A stretch of 64,000 nucleotides of DNA. Origin: Camarhynchus parvulus. Taxonomy: Eukaryota; Chordata; Aves; Passeriformes; Thraupidae. Shown piece by piece: positions 1-11,137 of this stretch. Positions within the stretch are counted from its first letter, which is position 1. The number at the start of each line of letters is the position of its first letter. A program made the translations under genes and the position numbers. The notes below the pieces were generated by a model, which saw only the letters and a list, made by a program, of their open reading frames with translations, was not told the origin of the DNA and searched no databases. The stretch is from assembly GCF_901933205.1 (NCBI RefSeq), contig NC_044591.1:1957501-2021500 (forward strand). Reading direction: 5' to 3'.

Positions 1-8
1 TGCCTCAC

Positions 9-240
9 CCGCAGATCAAAAGCGGTACTGCAACTCCGAAACGCGCGCACGCGCAGTCACTCGTCGGGCCGCCGCCGTGGCGCTTTCCGTGCCGGCAGCC
101 GCCTCTTGCCGGTGCCCGGGAACAGCGTGGGAGCACCAGGCGCGGGTCCCGGCTGTGGTGGCAGTATCGGGCGAGGACTGCAGGGAGCTCACGGACCCGC
201 GGCGCGGTTGCCAGACGGCATTGGGCTGCGGCTGCAAGAA
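9..240 (-). other. possible first exon of a leftward gene (partial)
   Basis: On the minus strand a consensus-like donor (GCGG followed by GTGAGG) lies at the extreme left edge, downstream of the E-box at 241-250. The stretch between could be a 5' UTR exon. The reading frame open across 16-261 ends in TGA just before the donor, so the exon is probably non-coding. The transcription start is not determined, and the neighbouring exons lie outside the window. Confidence 0.35.
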
Positions 241-257
241 GTCACGTGACAAGTCAC

Positions 258-490
258 TCACGATGGTGGCGTTGCAGGAACGGGCGTCATTCCACTCTCA
301 AGATGGCGACCTCGAGAGGAATCACATGTCACAACACTCAAGATGGCAGATCAGAAAAAAAAAAACCCAAAAAAAAAACCTCGCGGCGCCACACTCAAGA
401 TGGTGACAGTGTACAGGAAATGACGCCACACCACTCTCAGGATGGCGGCCCGGGCGACCGAACCAGGCCGTCCTTCCCAAGATGGCGGCA
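258..490 (+). promoter_or_regulatory. array of YY1-like motifs
   Basis: Six related motifs sit at about 260-270, 299-310, 339-349, 397-407, 439-450 and 479-490. Five share a context of ACTCAAGATGGCG type, and the clearest are AAGATGGCGAC and AAGATGGCGGC. AAGATGGCGGC is the YY1 consensus. The spacing of roughly 40-57 bases with shared flanking CACTC suggests the sites arose by tandem duplication. Occupancy is not shown. Confidence 0.55.
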
Positions 491-534
491 GGCTAGGCTT
501 GCTCTTGGGGAAGGGCAAAGAATCGCGGTAGAAC

Positions 535-642
535 CTCCCTCCTCAGAAGGGAACATCTCTCTTCAGAAGGGAGCTTCTCTCCCCAGAAGGGAACATCTCT
601 CCTCAGAAAGAAGCCTCTCTCCTCAGAAGGGAGCGTCTTTCC
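535..642. repeat. about 20-bp minisatellite, five copies
   Basis: Imperfect tandem units of the form CTCTCCTCAGAAGGGAACAT run across this stretch, with substitutions between copies. Both strands stay open as ORFs because of the repeat, not because it codes. Confidence 0.8.
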
Positions 643-738
643 CCCTGAACCCAGGCTCAACCCCAGCTTGGAGCGCAATCTCACCGCTGTGCTTCCCGGC
701 CTGGGGCCAAGGGTGGAGGCTCAGGTCGAGCAGGCCAG

Positions 739-800
739 TGGTGACAGGCGGTGACGGGTGGTGACAGGCAGTGACAGGCGGTGACAGGCGGTGGCGGGGC
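739..800. repeat. 10-bp minisatellite (GGTGACAGGC)n
   Basis: About six imperfect copies of a GGTGACAGGC unit at the edge of the CpG-rich region. Confidence 0.8.
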
Positions 801-1004
801 CGCAGCCCCACTGCTCAGTGGTGCGGCCTGCAGACCAAAGGCAAATGGGGATTTATCCCGGGCACAGCGATCAATTTCTAACGGGAGCGCTTGGAACAGA
901 ACGAGGCTTGCAAGAAACAAGGGTGCTGCAGACAGAGCGATGGGAATGGAGAGCCATATCAAGGCAACAAGACAATGCTTGAACTATGCAAAAAGCTGTA
1001 GCTA

Positions 1005-1545
1005 TGCAGAAAGTAGTTACTTTGTAACAGGTGTGTAAAACACGTTCACTGTCCTGTGAAAATTTAAACAGTTTGATAAAGGGTAATAGGAAACAAAGAC
1101 AGTGAAAGCAAAGATTATGGCTGGGTGAATGTTGGCACTCAGCTAACAGCACACCTTCACCTTTGGGGACACCCCTTAAATACCTTTTCTATTACATAAG
1201 CCTGTTGCATATTCATATACTCTTATGCATATGCCTTAACTAGTTTACATATTCCGGATCTATTTTACCTGGCCCCTCCTTGGGTTCGCCTTTTTAGAGC
1301 TTGCGTGTTTCCTGGCTGTGGTTTTGGTCTCTTTATCACTTCCAGTTTAGGCCTTGGTCCACACCATTTTCAGATGGCAGATGCTGATAGTTGGCATATC
1401 AATAGCAGGGTTCTCATTACATGTTTGCTGGATGTTATCCTGACCAAACAGATAGTTCACTCAGAACTATGTCAGCTACCACTACTATTATGTCTAAGTT
1501 TTTGTTAATAGCAGAAATAAAAGCGAAGTTTTTTAACATTATGCA
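1005..1545 (-). mobile_element. solo LTR, copy A of an inverted pair
   Basis: Read on the minus strand, this segment matches 2540-3085 on the plus strand over most of its length with small indels. Shared blocks include GTGGACCAAGGCCTAAACTGG, the TATA-like AAAAGGTATTTAAGGGG and AAATTTTCACAGGA. It begins near TGTTAAAA and ends near TTTCTGCA, as expected for a TG...CA retroviral LTR. No gag, pol or env reading frame accompanies it. The retroviral class is not assigned. Confidence 0.7.
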
Positions 1546-1589
1546 TATAACATTCACCCTAATATTTGCAAAAAGCTGACAACATGATA

Positions 1590-2042
1590 TGTATTTATAA
1601 CAATGGGTATGTGAATGAAGCACTTTTAGAAATCAGCAAATTTAGCAGAACAAGCTAATTACAAAAAGCTAACCACTGGCCATCTGAGCAGACAATCTTA
1701 TAGACCATGTGTAGAAACAGAGGTGAAAAGTTCAAGTTTGAGGAAGATTTCTGAGCCTTCATCAAAAACAACCACAGGAGGCTGACAACCACCTTGTGCA
1801 GAAACTGCTCATGTGCTGCAAGGACTTACATAATCATGGGATCAGAAAATGTGTTACATTATGAAGGTTAGGAAAGTATAGTGTGCGCATAAGTAAAAAA
1901 GTATAAAAGCTAGTGCTGTGCAAAGAACGGGTGAGTGAGTTTGTGGTGGAGCCATCCCTCTCCCTCCCAGTGTCCAGTAAACAAATACCTGCTCTGTAGG
2001 CCTCCTCTGGGGTACTGTGTTCTTGCCTAGATTTTGGGCATC
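1590..2042 (+). mobile_element. LTR-like fragment between the inverted pair
   Basis: The right part looks like LTR U3-R-U5: a TATA-like TATAAAAG at about 1901, a promoter-proximal GAGTGAGTTTGTGG stretch, AGTAAACAAATACC as a possible polyadenylation region, and an end near TTTTGGGCA. The left boundary is uncertain. It belongs to a different family from the flanking inverted LTRs. Confidence 0.45.
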
Positions 2043-2539
2043 AAGGGCCCACAGAGAATGTTGCCTTGCGAGTCTCCTGATGTGCCTGATCCAATGTTGT
2101 GCTGTCTCCCAGTGACCTTGTTCTGGTTTAAACCATCTTGGAATGTGCTGGAAATACAGCTTGGACTATAAAAGGCACGTGGGAAACTGTGTGTTCCCAA
2201 GGCACTGCTTTAGGGGCGTGCAGCTTCTGAGGGACACAAATAGTTCAGACTGCCACAGAGACCTGCTGGGCTGTGGCTCTGGGGCAGGAGTGTCAGACAA
2301 ATGGCATCGTCAGTGCCTCCTTAATAGTTGCTTTCCTTGGGGCTGCCAAGATCAGGAGGAAGTGGTGTTCATGCCCCACTTGCAAGCCACAGAGTGGTGT
2401 AACTGGGTGTGTTTCTCCTGCTTTATGTGCTCTCTTAATGATGCCCTGAGGTGCTCTGGCTCATGGCAGTATAATCTATGTGTGTTATAGATACATATTA
2501 TTATATGGGCTTTTCACAAATATTAAAATGGATTTTATA
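2043..2539. other. unassigned sequence inside the LTR nest
   Basis: This lies between the LTR-like fragment and LTR copy B. A 115-codon frame at 2143-2490 on the plus strand is open, but it is cysteine- and tryptophan-rich without a motif I recognise, and it could be retroviral remnant or chance. No gene is supported. Confidence 0.4.
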
Positions 2540-3085
2540 GGTGTGGTGTTAAAATAACTTTGCTATAAAGATATAGTTTTTATTTCTGTTGTTAATTAAG
2601 CTTAGACACAGTAGTGAAATAGCTATGCTTGTGTTAAAATGCCTGCTTGGATGGGATAACATCCAATGCACACAGGATGAGAACACCTGTACAGATCTGC
2701 CAACTATCAGCACTCACTGTCTGAAGACAGTGTGGACCAAGGCCTAAACTGGAAGTGATAAGGAGAAGGAGCCAAAACCACAGCCAAGAAACACACATGA
2801 TCTAAAAAGGCAGACTCAAGGAGGGGCCATGTAAAATAGTCCTGGAATATGTAAACTAGGTTATGGATATGCATAAGGGCCTATGAATATGCAACAGGCT
2901 GATGTAAGGGAAAAGGTATTTAAGGGGTATCCCCGAAGGTCAAGGTGTGCTCTTAGCTGAGTGCTAAGATGCACCTGGCTGTAATAACCTTTGCTCTCTG
3001 GTCCTTGTCTCCTATTGTCCTTGTTAAACTTTTTAAATTTTCACAGGAGAGTGAATGTGTTTTTCACAATGTGTAACTATTTCTC
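2540..3085 (+). mobile_element. solo LTR, copy B of an inverted pair
   Basis: This is the plus-strand partner of the segment at 1005-1545. It starts near TGTTAAAATAAC and carries the TATA-like AAAAGGTATTTAAGGGG at about 2911. It ends near GTAACTATTTCTCA. No internal retroviral coding sequence adjoins it, so it is called solo. Confidence 0.7.
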
Positions 3086-3123
3086 ATGCCTGTCTGTATG
3101 GCTGGGTCAGTCCCTGAATGCCC

Positions 3124-3225
3124 CATGGAATCCCTGAGGTTGGAAAAGCCCTTTGAGACCATCACATCCAGCTGCTGCCCCAGCACGGGCAAGGCCACCC
3201 CTGAATGTCCCCAAGTGCCACCTCA
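3124..3225 (-). mobile_element. CR1 LINE 3' fragment
   Basis: It contains the minus-strand CR1 terminus (GAGGTTGGAAAAGCCC, then ATCACATCCAGC) running into GAATGTCCCCAAGTGCCA. It is 5'-truncated, as is usual for CR1. Confidence 0.85.
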
Positions 3226-3519
3226 GGAACCACCTGCTGAGCGACACGGATTGGGGTGGGGGCTGCAGGCACTGGCAGTGTCATTGCTGGCTGGCACTGG
3301 GGTTGGGGGGTACCAGAGGGGCTCCCAAATCTCTACCACAGTGTGGCTGACACAGCAGGAGACAGTGTGCAGGGGGAGCAGCCCTAAGCCAGGCTTGGGA
3401 CTGTTACCCTGCAGGTCAGGGAACCTGTGCCTGAAGCATTTTAACTCCAGTGTGCTTGGCACCTTTTTGTAGGTGCAGATTTTTATGTACTTGGAAGCAG
3501 ATTTTGGGAGCTGCTCTGG

Positions 3520-3720
3520 GCCTCACCACCCTCACAGGGAGGAATTTCCTCTCAATATCCCATCTAAATTTACATTCCTTCAGCTGAAGGCATTCCCCCT
3601 TGTCCAAAGTGCCATGGCCTATTGCTGCTGCAGTATTTGCCTTCTATGTTATTATATTGCATTTATCTATTGTCCAGTATAAGGGACACTTTAGGAAGAA
3701 ATCCTCCCTGTCCTCTTGTC
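3520..3720 (-). mobile_element. CR1 LINE fragment, diverged
   Basis: It has ACCCTCACAGGGAGGAATTTCCT and ATCCCATCTAA, which recur in other minus-strand CR1 copies here (27540 and 34120). The very 3' end is missing. Confidence 0.7.
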
Positions 3721-5022
3721 CTCTTGCCTTCAAATGTTCCCATCCTAATGAATTCAGCTTTGATTTAATTCCTTAAACCAGTTTTAGCACGAGCTAATTT
3801 TACTTACAGCAGAGATACCTTCAAGGGACTTCAAAATAATTAAACAGGAGTGGAAAGGGGTGTCCAAATGCTTTGGCAGGTGGCTCTGCTCTCCTGGCAT
3901 CTGACTGAATGCCTCCTTCCTCCCAGACAGGCCTGGCTGCTGAGGACAACCTGTGTGAGATCTGTGCCAATGCTGCCTGCACCATCTGCTTCTGAGAAGG
4001 TGGGAAAACCCACGCAAGGCATGTCCAGCTGGGAAGTTTGTGCATTTCTATAGCAGGACCATGTACTTGCACCCATCAATTTTTTCTGGGCTCCATCTCC
4101 CACTGCAGCCAAACTGCAGCTGCCAGCTCATGGGGACATTCCTGCAGTCCTGCAGCACCTGGATCAGGTGCCACCAGCAGAGCAGATCTGCCAGCAAGGA
4201 GGCTGGGACTCCTCTGAGAGGTTCCAGTGCTGCAGGAGTTGGGTGACACTGGAATGGAAATGCCCTGGGTTTCATTTCCCACTATTTTTCCTGGGTTTGA
4301 ACACTCTGGGTGAAACTCAGTACCTCCTGCAGCCTTTTAGTAGGCAATATTAATACCTAATATTTAATATCTAATACTTAATAGCTAATATTTAATGTCT
4401 AATAATTAAGATTTAATATTTCATACCTGTCCGCGATTTGGCTTCCTGTACACACAAAAGCAGCCCGGGGTTATCCCCTTTTTCAGCTCTCATTCTCAGT
4501 GGATTGGATCCCTTTCCCTTCCACCTGTCTGCAGGTGGCACCTTTGAGTTTGTAGTTTGTAGCAGAACTGCAACAAGTAACTCAAGATGAATTCCTGGTG
4601 TTCAGGAACACTTTGACAGCCAGAAACCAGCCTGTCCTTGTACTGATTAGGGAATGGATGTAGAGGAGCAGAGGAAATCTTCCCTCATTGTGCACTGAGA
4701 TTCTTTAAACTCCCTTTAGGAGGAAGGAATTCCAAACTGCAGTGCTGGAATCACGTTGAAATGAAAGCATTGCCTGTTGTTTTATTTATTGGTGGCGAGA
4801 ATGTGAAGAAAGGATCTGCGCATGTTTATATACTGCATAGGAAATAAAAGCTAGGAATAATTTGGATTTTTTTTTTTATGTTATTGCTGGGTTTTGTGGT
4901 AGATTTGGTTTTAGGATACTCTTCTTGCTTACTTGTTTTTTGCTCATATAAGGTGTTTCATGTCTGGGGCTTCCCTGAATAAAGAATATCATTTAATAGT
5001 GTCCTGAACTAAAACCAGGTTT
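3721..5022. other. no gene seen; one AT-rich degenerate repeat
   Basis: Apart from the TAATA-type repeat at 4350-4428 I see no coding exon, RNA gene or recognisable element. Frames open at 3784-4353 overlap one another on both strands and look accidental. Confidence 0.5.
4350..4428. repeat. degenerate AT-rich tandem repeat
   Basis: Units of the type TAATATCTAATACTTAATAG recur with substitutions about six times. Confidence 0.75.
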
Positions 5023-5411
5023 TGGTCACAGAATTCCAGAATTACTAAGGCTGGAAAAGCCCCCCAGGAACATTGAGTCCACCCTGTGTCTGATTCCCAT
5101 CTTGTCCCCAACCCAGAGCCCTGAGTGCCATGTCCAGGTGTTCCTTGAACCCCTCCAGGGATGGGCACTCCAAACCTCCCTGGGCAGCCCCTGCCAAGGC
5201 CTGAGCACCTTTCCATGCAGAAATTCCTCCTGATGTCCACCCTGAGCCTGCCCTGGCCCAGCCTGAGGCCGTTTCCTCTCCTCCTGTCCCTGTTCCCTGG
5301 GAGCACAGCCTGACCCCCCTGGCTGTCCCCTCCTGTCAGGAGCTGTGCAGAGCCACAAGGGCCCCCCTGACCCTCCTTTGCTCCAGGCTGAGCCTCTTCC
5401 CAGACCCCTAT
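5023..5411 (-). mobile_element. CR1 LINE 3' fragment, about 390 bp
   Basis: It starts with the CR1 terminus (CACAGAATTCCAGAATTACT, AGGCTGGAAAAGCC) and continues through CTCCAGGGATGGGCACTCC and CCTGAGCCTGCCCTGGCCC. This is one of the longer, better preserved copies. Long open frames on its minus strand are CR1 3' UTR and not genes. Confidence 0.92.
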
Positions 5412-6219
5412 AAGGAACACAAGTCTGTATGAGAGATTTTAAGTTTTTCCCTCCTACTTGTAACTCTTGAATTATTATCTCCATCTGAGGCCCTCAACTC
5501 AGCAACCAAGTTCTACAAGGCTGCCAATGCTCCAAAGCTGCACCCTTATCCCAGGAATCTGGTGCCTAAATCCAGAACTGATGTTAGAAAAGTAACATTA
5601 AATGTGTAAACCCCTATTTCACTTGACAGGACAGCTGTGAGGGTGTAGAAGGGGATTCCTTACATCAGTCTGTTGACTACTCCAGCTGCCCTGGCCTTGG
5701 TTCTGAATTCTCTTCCAACGTCCTGGAATGCCCAGATGTGCAGTTCCATAATCAGGTTTCAAGCACATACAGGCTATGCTGACCCAGGACAGTTTTAGTG
5801 CAATTTTGGAGTTTAGGACTTGCCTGTGTTCATGCCCATATCTGTTATTCTGTACATTTCTGCTCCTTTAAGGGACTGACATGGTTTTAATAGGGAAAAG
5901 CCACAAAGACCACTAATGTATAATTTTCTATGATGTCTTTTTGGGAGAATTTGCTGAAATTTATAGGGTACTTCTGGTAGCACAACAGTGCCCCTACTGA
6001 GCAGCACAAATTTATCTGTACTCTTTGCTCATGAGAACATGTGCAAACCAGTTCTGTTGATATGAGGTGATAGGGCTGCAGGAGAGAGATTGTACAGCTG
6101 GCAAGGGAGAAAAAGGAACTTTCTGCTCTCCTGCTGCTGTGTACTAAAACTGCCCCATTCCTGGGTACAGCAGTGAGGTGTGGGAGGTAATTAAAAGGAG
6201 ATTTATGGCTGACTTCTAT
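5412..6219. other. no gene or named repeat seen
   Basis: Ordinary single-copy-looking sequence. I see no coding exon, RNA fold or repeat I can name. Confidence 0.4.
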
Positions 6220-6616
6220 CAGTTTCTCTGGGTCTGGACTGAAGAAACTTGAGATATTAGTTCCTGTTCAGACTCAGGTGTTTATTATTTCTTATCAGTA
6301 AAACAGTCTCACAACCATGAGTTCAGCAGCAAGACACAAATGGCTAACTATCTATTGTTATGAGGTCTTTTAAGACTAAGCTGCCGATTAAGAAAGGAGA
6401 CCTAGATTATTTTCCCTTTTAACCCAATAACTGATCCCAAAGAGCCCCCAGTGCAGACTTTTCTGCCCAATTACAAAATGCCACCCAAACCCATGGAGAA
6501 GGAGGAAGAAGAAGCACGAAGAAGAAACTCAGGACAACACCCTGTGCCCTCCATCTTGCTCCCATCCACAACATACTAAAAACGCCAAAACCTAAATGTC
6601 TCACCAAGTGATACAC
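6220..6616 (-). mobile_element. solo LTR-like element
   Basis: On the minus strand it starts near TGTAGGTGTATCACTTGG and ends shortly after AATAATAAACACCTGAG (about 6290-6270), which holds an AATAAA polyadenylation signal. The middle carries a GAAGAAGAAG-type polypurine stretch on the plus strand. Length and arrangement fit a retroviral LTR without internal region. The family is not identified. Confidence 0.55.
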
Positions 6617-8485
6617 CTACACTATTCTCTATTATCTGTTTCACACTTTTGTGGATTCCAGCCTATCTTGAAGTCTAGGAAACTTTCTCCATGAATGATG
6701 GTCAAAGTCAGTGCTCCTTGGGGGTCAGGGCACCCCAGAGCAGACACAGAAATATTCCCAGTGCCCTGGGTTTCCACAGACTTCCAAAGAAACAAATGGG
6801 TTAAAGATTTCAAAGGCTTTTCGTGATCATGGTGGCAAATATTAATTTTTGAAACAAAGCCCTTTGCTCTTCTGATGAAGAGCTTGAACTTTTTATGAGA
6901 GCAGGCAGTGACAGGGTGAGGGGGAATGGCCTTCAGCAATTTAGATTGGATCTTTGGAGGAAATTCTGGAGTAGAAGCACTGAACAGAGGTAGGAGCAAG
7001 AGGCTCCCATGAGGACAGCAGCCACAGCTGGCAGCTCTGCACAAAGCTGATCTTCCTTGGGTTATCCTGCCCATGGAATGTGTGTGGGAATTGCACAGGT
7101 TACTTTAGCCAGGACAAGAGAACTCCCTGACACAGGGCAAAGTTTGCACAGAGGGAAAGCTGATTGATAAGAAGGGGGATTTTATGTCAGGGGTTGTAAC
7201 AAAATGGTAGGTAGGTAGATTCAGAGTTTTGGACAGCATTTCCTTTCAGAGTGTGTGATTAAATAATGAGCAGCTTGGAAGGGAGATTGAGCATCTGCTA
7301 ATTAAAGTATTGCCTGAATTATCTTTCTTAACCACAGACTTGACATCCACATCCTTTAACCACACACAAATTCCTCCTTAACACATGCACAGCTTTCTCT
7401 AGCACATGCCAAATCCCAGTTCACACTGGACACATGCAGAGGGTTTTTTTAGGCTTTATAATCTATGAATTCTTTCTGAATCATTCCCTCTTTCCTTCTG
7501 ACCCATGGGAAGGGCAGTGTGGTCTGTAGTGCCCTGACACCCCCAGGCCTGAAGCTCAGCATAAATAACACTCCTTTATTGCCAGCTCCCAACACTGGAG
7601 TTTTCCCCCAGCTGTTGAGCACTGAGATGACAAAATCCATCAGTTCTGTAATTCCAAGACTTGAAGTGCTGGATAATGCAGAGACTGGCAGCTCTTCCCT
7701 CTGTCCAGCACTGGCCACTCCCAGCCCCTGATTCCCCTTGTCCCTTGGTTACTGTGTCATTCTGTGTTTTGATGTCCACAGTCATCAGGAAGGTGGGATT
7801 TCCCCTTTTCTCACTTATTTTGGATGCACAGACTTTTGTGCCTGTTCTCCCTTAAATTTGCCTCACCTTTTCCCCAGATTTCTCTTATCTTTCTCCTTAC
7901 TCTGCTAAACTCTTCCTAATTTCTGCCTCATCCAGGCCTTGCCTGATACATCCTTGTATTCAGTTATTGGCTGCCAGTTCTGATCCTTCCTACTGCCACC
8001 ACCCCCAGGCTCTTTCCTTTAATTTTTGGAGTTTGGGTTGGTTTTTCTTCCCCTCCTTGATTCTATAATGAGGCTCTTTCCCCAGCTTTCATTATTCTTT
8101 CATTCCTGCCCTAGGACTCTCTTGGTCCTTTTTGGGATTTCCATGCCCATTTCTCCCTCTATTCTGCTGAAGCTCAAAATTGCCTGGACTGATAATTCTT
8201 TCTTAGTTTAAAAGTTATAATTTCTACATATTCCTCATATTTTGACTCCCTCTTCTAGTCACCATTGTTGTCAACTAACCAGCTTTAGATCCTTTTAAAA
8301 TCCTAATCCCATAGTTTCTTTCCAATTCCCACCCACATTACCCTCTAGTCCCATTCCTGTATCCCTTCTATCCAGAAATTTTGTGTCTCTCTGCTTCTAT
8401 TCCCATAAACCTCTGTCTCCCCACCCCTCTGGCCATTATCACTTCATGGTTTGCCATATTATTCCTGTATTTTGGAATGTTTGTT
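6617..8485. other. no gene seen
   Basis: A 150-codon frame at 6622-7074 on the minus strand is open but has no recognisable domain. From 7860 to 8480 the plus strand becomes strongly pyrimidine-rich (CT-rich with scattered TTTCC), leading into the poly-T tract. No gene is supported. Confidence 0.45.
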
Positions 8486-8513
8486 TATCTTTTCTTTTTT
8501 CTTTTTTCTTTTT

Positions 8514-8554
<41 letters not shown>

Positions 8555-8590
8555 TCTTAGTCTTAATTTTTCCCCCTCTTTTTTGTCTTT
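8486..8590. repeat. TTTTCT/poly-T tract
   Basis: A (CTTTTT)n stretch leads into more than 30 uninterrupted T, then T-rich sequence. It could be a retroposed poly-A on the minus strand or slippage of the upstream pyrimidine run. Confidence 0.9.
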
Positions 8591-8714
8591 TTTGTTTTCC
8601 CTAAATAGAAAAAACCCAGAATTTGAGGCAAGTAGGAGAAGAACTTGTTTTACCATCAAAAACATTTCCCTCCTTTAAAATGCTCAAAAATATTGAGGCT
8701 CAAACCCATTTCTT

Positions 8715-8880
8715 CACAGAATCCTGGAGTGGTTGAGTTTGGAAGGGACACTGGGGGTGATCCACTCCCACCTCTCTGTGACCTGAGTGCCCAGGACTGT
8801 TTCCAGAGGACTTTTGGATGTCTCCAGGAATGGAAACTCCACCACCTCTCTGAGCAGCCCATTTCAGTTCTCACTCACTC
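8715..8880 (-). mobile_element. CR1 LINE 3' fragment
   Basis: CACAGAATCCTGGAGTGG, GTTTGGAAGGGACACTGGGG and ATGGAAACTCCACCACCTC mark the minus-strand CR1 end and its usual following sequence. Confidence 0.85.
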
Positions 8881-8979
8881 ACCCTTCTTTTTGTCTTTTT
8901 GTTCAATATCAATAAATTTCTGACTTGCCCCTACCTAGGAGATAGAAGAACAGAAGATTTTGCTATTTCAAATTAAGCT

Positions 8980-9020
8980 CTTTTTTTTCTTTTCTTTTTT
9001 TCTTTTTTTTTTTTCTTTTG
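8980..9020. repeat. T-rich simple repeat
   Basis: About forty bases of T with scattered C. Confidence 0.85.
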
Positions 9021-10584
9021 GAAATTTCAGTGCTTTTCATGGAAAAAATGCAGCAGGATTAGAGGCACCATTGATGGGGTTTGTGTCATCCCTGGGTGGG
9101 GCTCTGCTCCCACTCCATGCAAATCCAGGGATCCTGGCGTGCTCAGCAAGCACTGAGCACACAAAGATGAGATTGTCCTTGGGGTAACATTTTAACTAAA
9201 GGGTCAGAGAAGGTACCAGCAGTGACGTGATTTGGTTTAAAAGCAATAAAAAGGCCATAAAAGCAACAGCACAGCCAAGGAAAATCTGCATTAAATATTT
9301 TGCATCACTGCCTTGTTCTGATAAAAACTATCATCACAGGATAGGGATATCTATTATGGGATAGGAATACTCTTAGATCTTTCCAGGATCTTAATTGTTT
9401 TTTACTTTCCCAGGAGTCTGAAAGACTAATCCCATGTTCTCCTCTGCCTGGGATATTTCACTATCAGGGATATTCCACTATATTTCACTAATCAGAATTA
9501 ATGATAAAGGTATTTTATTGCTGTTTTCAGTCCTGTCATGATAAGACACTTTTTGACCAGATCAGTAAATATTCTGCTTTGCTGTCCCAGTGGATGAGGT
9601 GACACAGTGGATCCCAATATTCCTGTTAGCATTCAGCTGCTTTAAATAGCAAATACCCTACAGTTTGGTGTGTCCCAGCAGGGGCCTGAATTGTCACTCA
9701 GGTGATTTACCCCAGGCAATTTTGATTTTTGGTATCTCATGATAGAAGTTCAACCTTTCTCCTGGGAGATACCTGGGGAAAAAACCTGGAAAATCCAGTG
9801 CAGAGTGACTGAGGTGGTGAGGGGCCTGTGGCACATCAGTGGAGGGAGATGAACTTTAATCTGGGAAAGGGGAGAAGAAAAGGGTAAGGGGGGCAACTGT
9901 GAGGGACAGGTTAATCATGGGAGGGTCTGTTATTTCCAGATCCTTCAGAAAGGCACATCCAGTGACACTTCTCTGACACCTTCAAGGATCCATGTCTCAC
10001 TTTGCTTATGAACTGCTTGGTTATTAATACCTCTGGAAGGTTTAAGCAAAAAATAAATTTAAGCTTGTACCAAGTGTGGTGCATATTTGTAGGTGAAAAA
10101 GAAATATTTATGATTATTCTGAACCTGCTGCCCAATCATTTTGCTAAATTCCCCCTGTCTGGTGTAATTTGCCTTTGTGTGCTCTAAAGCTGCTCCTTCT
10201 CTTTGATCTCTTGTTGACTCAGACCTTCACAGAGCTCTTGTGCTGGCTCTGAATGAGGTCAGCAGGAGCAGATGTGGCTGAGTGAACACACAAAGGCACA
10301 GAGAACAACACGGAACTTGCAGGAATAACAAAGGTGCCACTCCAGCAATCCAACTGCTGAACAGATTGATTTTGGGGAGGGTGGAAGGTCTGAACCCTTA
10401 TAAGTCAACAGCAGAGATAACATCACCAGAGAGCGGTGAATTCACAGAACATCACACAGAGATTTCTCTTCTTTGTTCCAGGAAGAAAATAGATTGTGCC
10501 AAGGGACTGTCCCATGGTAACTCTGGGTATCTCAGGTGTGTCATGTGGACAATGTGACCGAAACCTGGTTTGTCACTGCCAGTC
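9021..10584. other. no gene or named repeat seen
   Basis: Single-copy-looking sequence without a supportable exon or RNA gene. Confidence 0.4.
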
Positions 10585-11008
10585 AACAAAGGCCTCTGAG
10601 GGACATGGGGATGTTCCATGGCCTGGAGCCCCTCTGCTCTGGAGCCAGGCTGGGAGAGCTGGGGATGCTCACCTGGAGAAGGAAAGGCTCCAGGGAGACC
10701 TCAGAGCCCCTTCCAGGGCCTAAAGGGGCTCCAGGAGAGCTGGAGAGGGACTGGGGACAAGGGATGGAGGGACAGGATACAGGGAATGGCTTCTACTACC
10801 AGAGGGCAGGGATGGATGGGATATTGGGAATTAGGGAATTGTTCCCTGGGAAGGTGGGCAGGCCCTGGCACAGGGTGCCCAGAGCAGCTGTGGCTGCCCC
10901 TGGATCCCTGGCAGTGCGCAAGGCCAGGCTGGATGTGGCTTGGAGCACCCTGGGACAGTGGAAGGTGTCCCTACCTGTGGCAGGGGTGGAATGGGATGAG
11001 CTTTAAGA
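10585..11008 (+). mobile_element. CR1 LINE fragment joined to a second CR1 type
   Basis: A plus-strand CR1 with GGGACATGGGGATGTTCCATGG, GGCTCCAGGGAGACCTCAGAG and TGGAAGGTGTCCCTACC. It stops at GAGCTTTAAG, where its own last 40-odd bases should follow. Instead it continues directly into another CR1 subfamily tail at 11009. Confidence 0.9.
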
Positions 11009-11137
11009 TCCTTTGGACAATGCTGTCAGGCACAGGGTGGGATTGCTGGGGGTCTGTGCAGGACCAGGGGCTGGACTGGATGGTCCTTGTGGATCCCTTC
11101 CAGCTCAGGATATTCCACTATTCTGTAGTCCAGGTGT
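11009..11137 (+). mobile_element. CR1 LINE 3' tail of a different subfamily
   Basis: TTTGGACAATGCTGTCAGGC, GGACTGGATGGTCCTTGTGG and CCCTTCCAGCTCAGGATATTC are the tail also seen at 12780-12895. It joins the preceding CR1 fragment in the same orientation without spacer. Confidence 0.88.

Larger units (their letters stand above)
1..850. promoter_or_regulatory. CpG-rich promoter region (CpG island-like)
   Basis: The first 250 bases are very CpG-dense compared with the rest of the window. They contain an exact match to the NRF1 consensus YGCGCAYGCGCR at 44-55 and the palindromic E-box GTCACGTGAC (USF/MITF-TFE class) at 241-250. A row of YY1-like AAGATGGCG motifs follows at 258-490. This combination is typical of broadly expressed vertebrate promoters. 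On the minus strand the sequence GCGG|GTGAGG at 12-3 would be a strong splice donor with the exon ending at base 9, so the gene served is probably transcribed leftwards and out of the window. The ORFs here do not resemble a protein I know, so I do not call a CDS. Confidence 0.65.
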
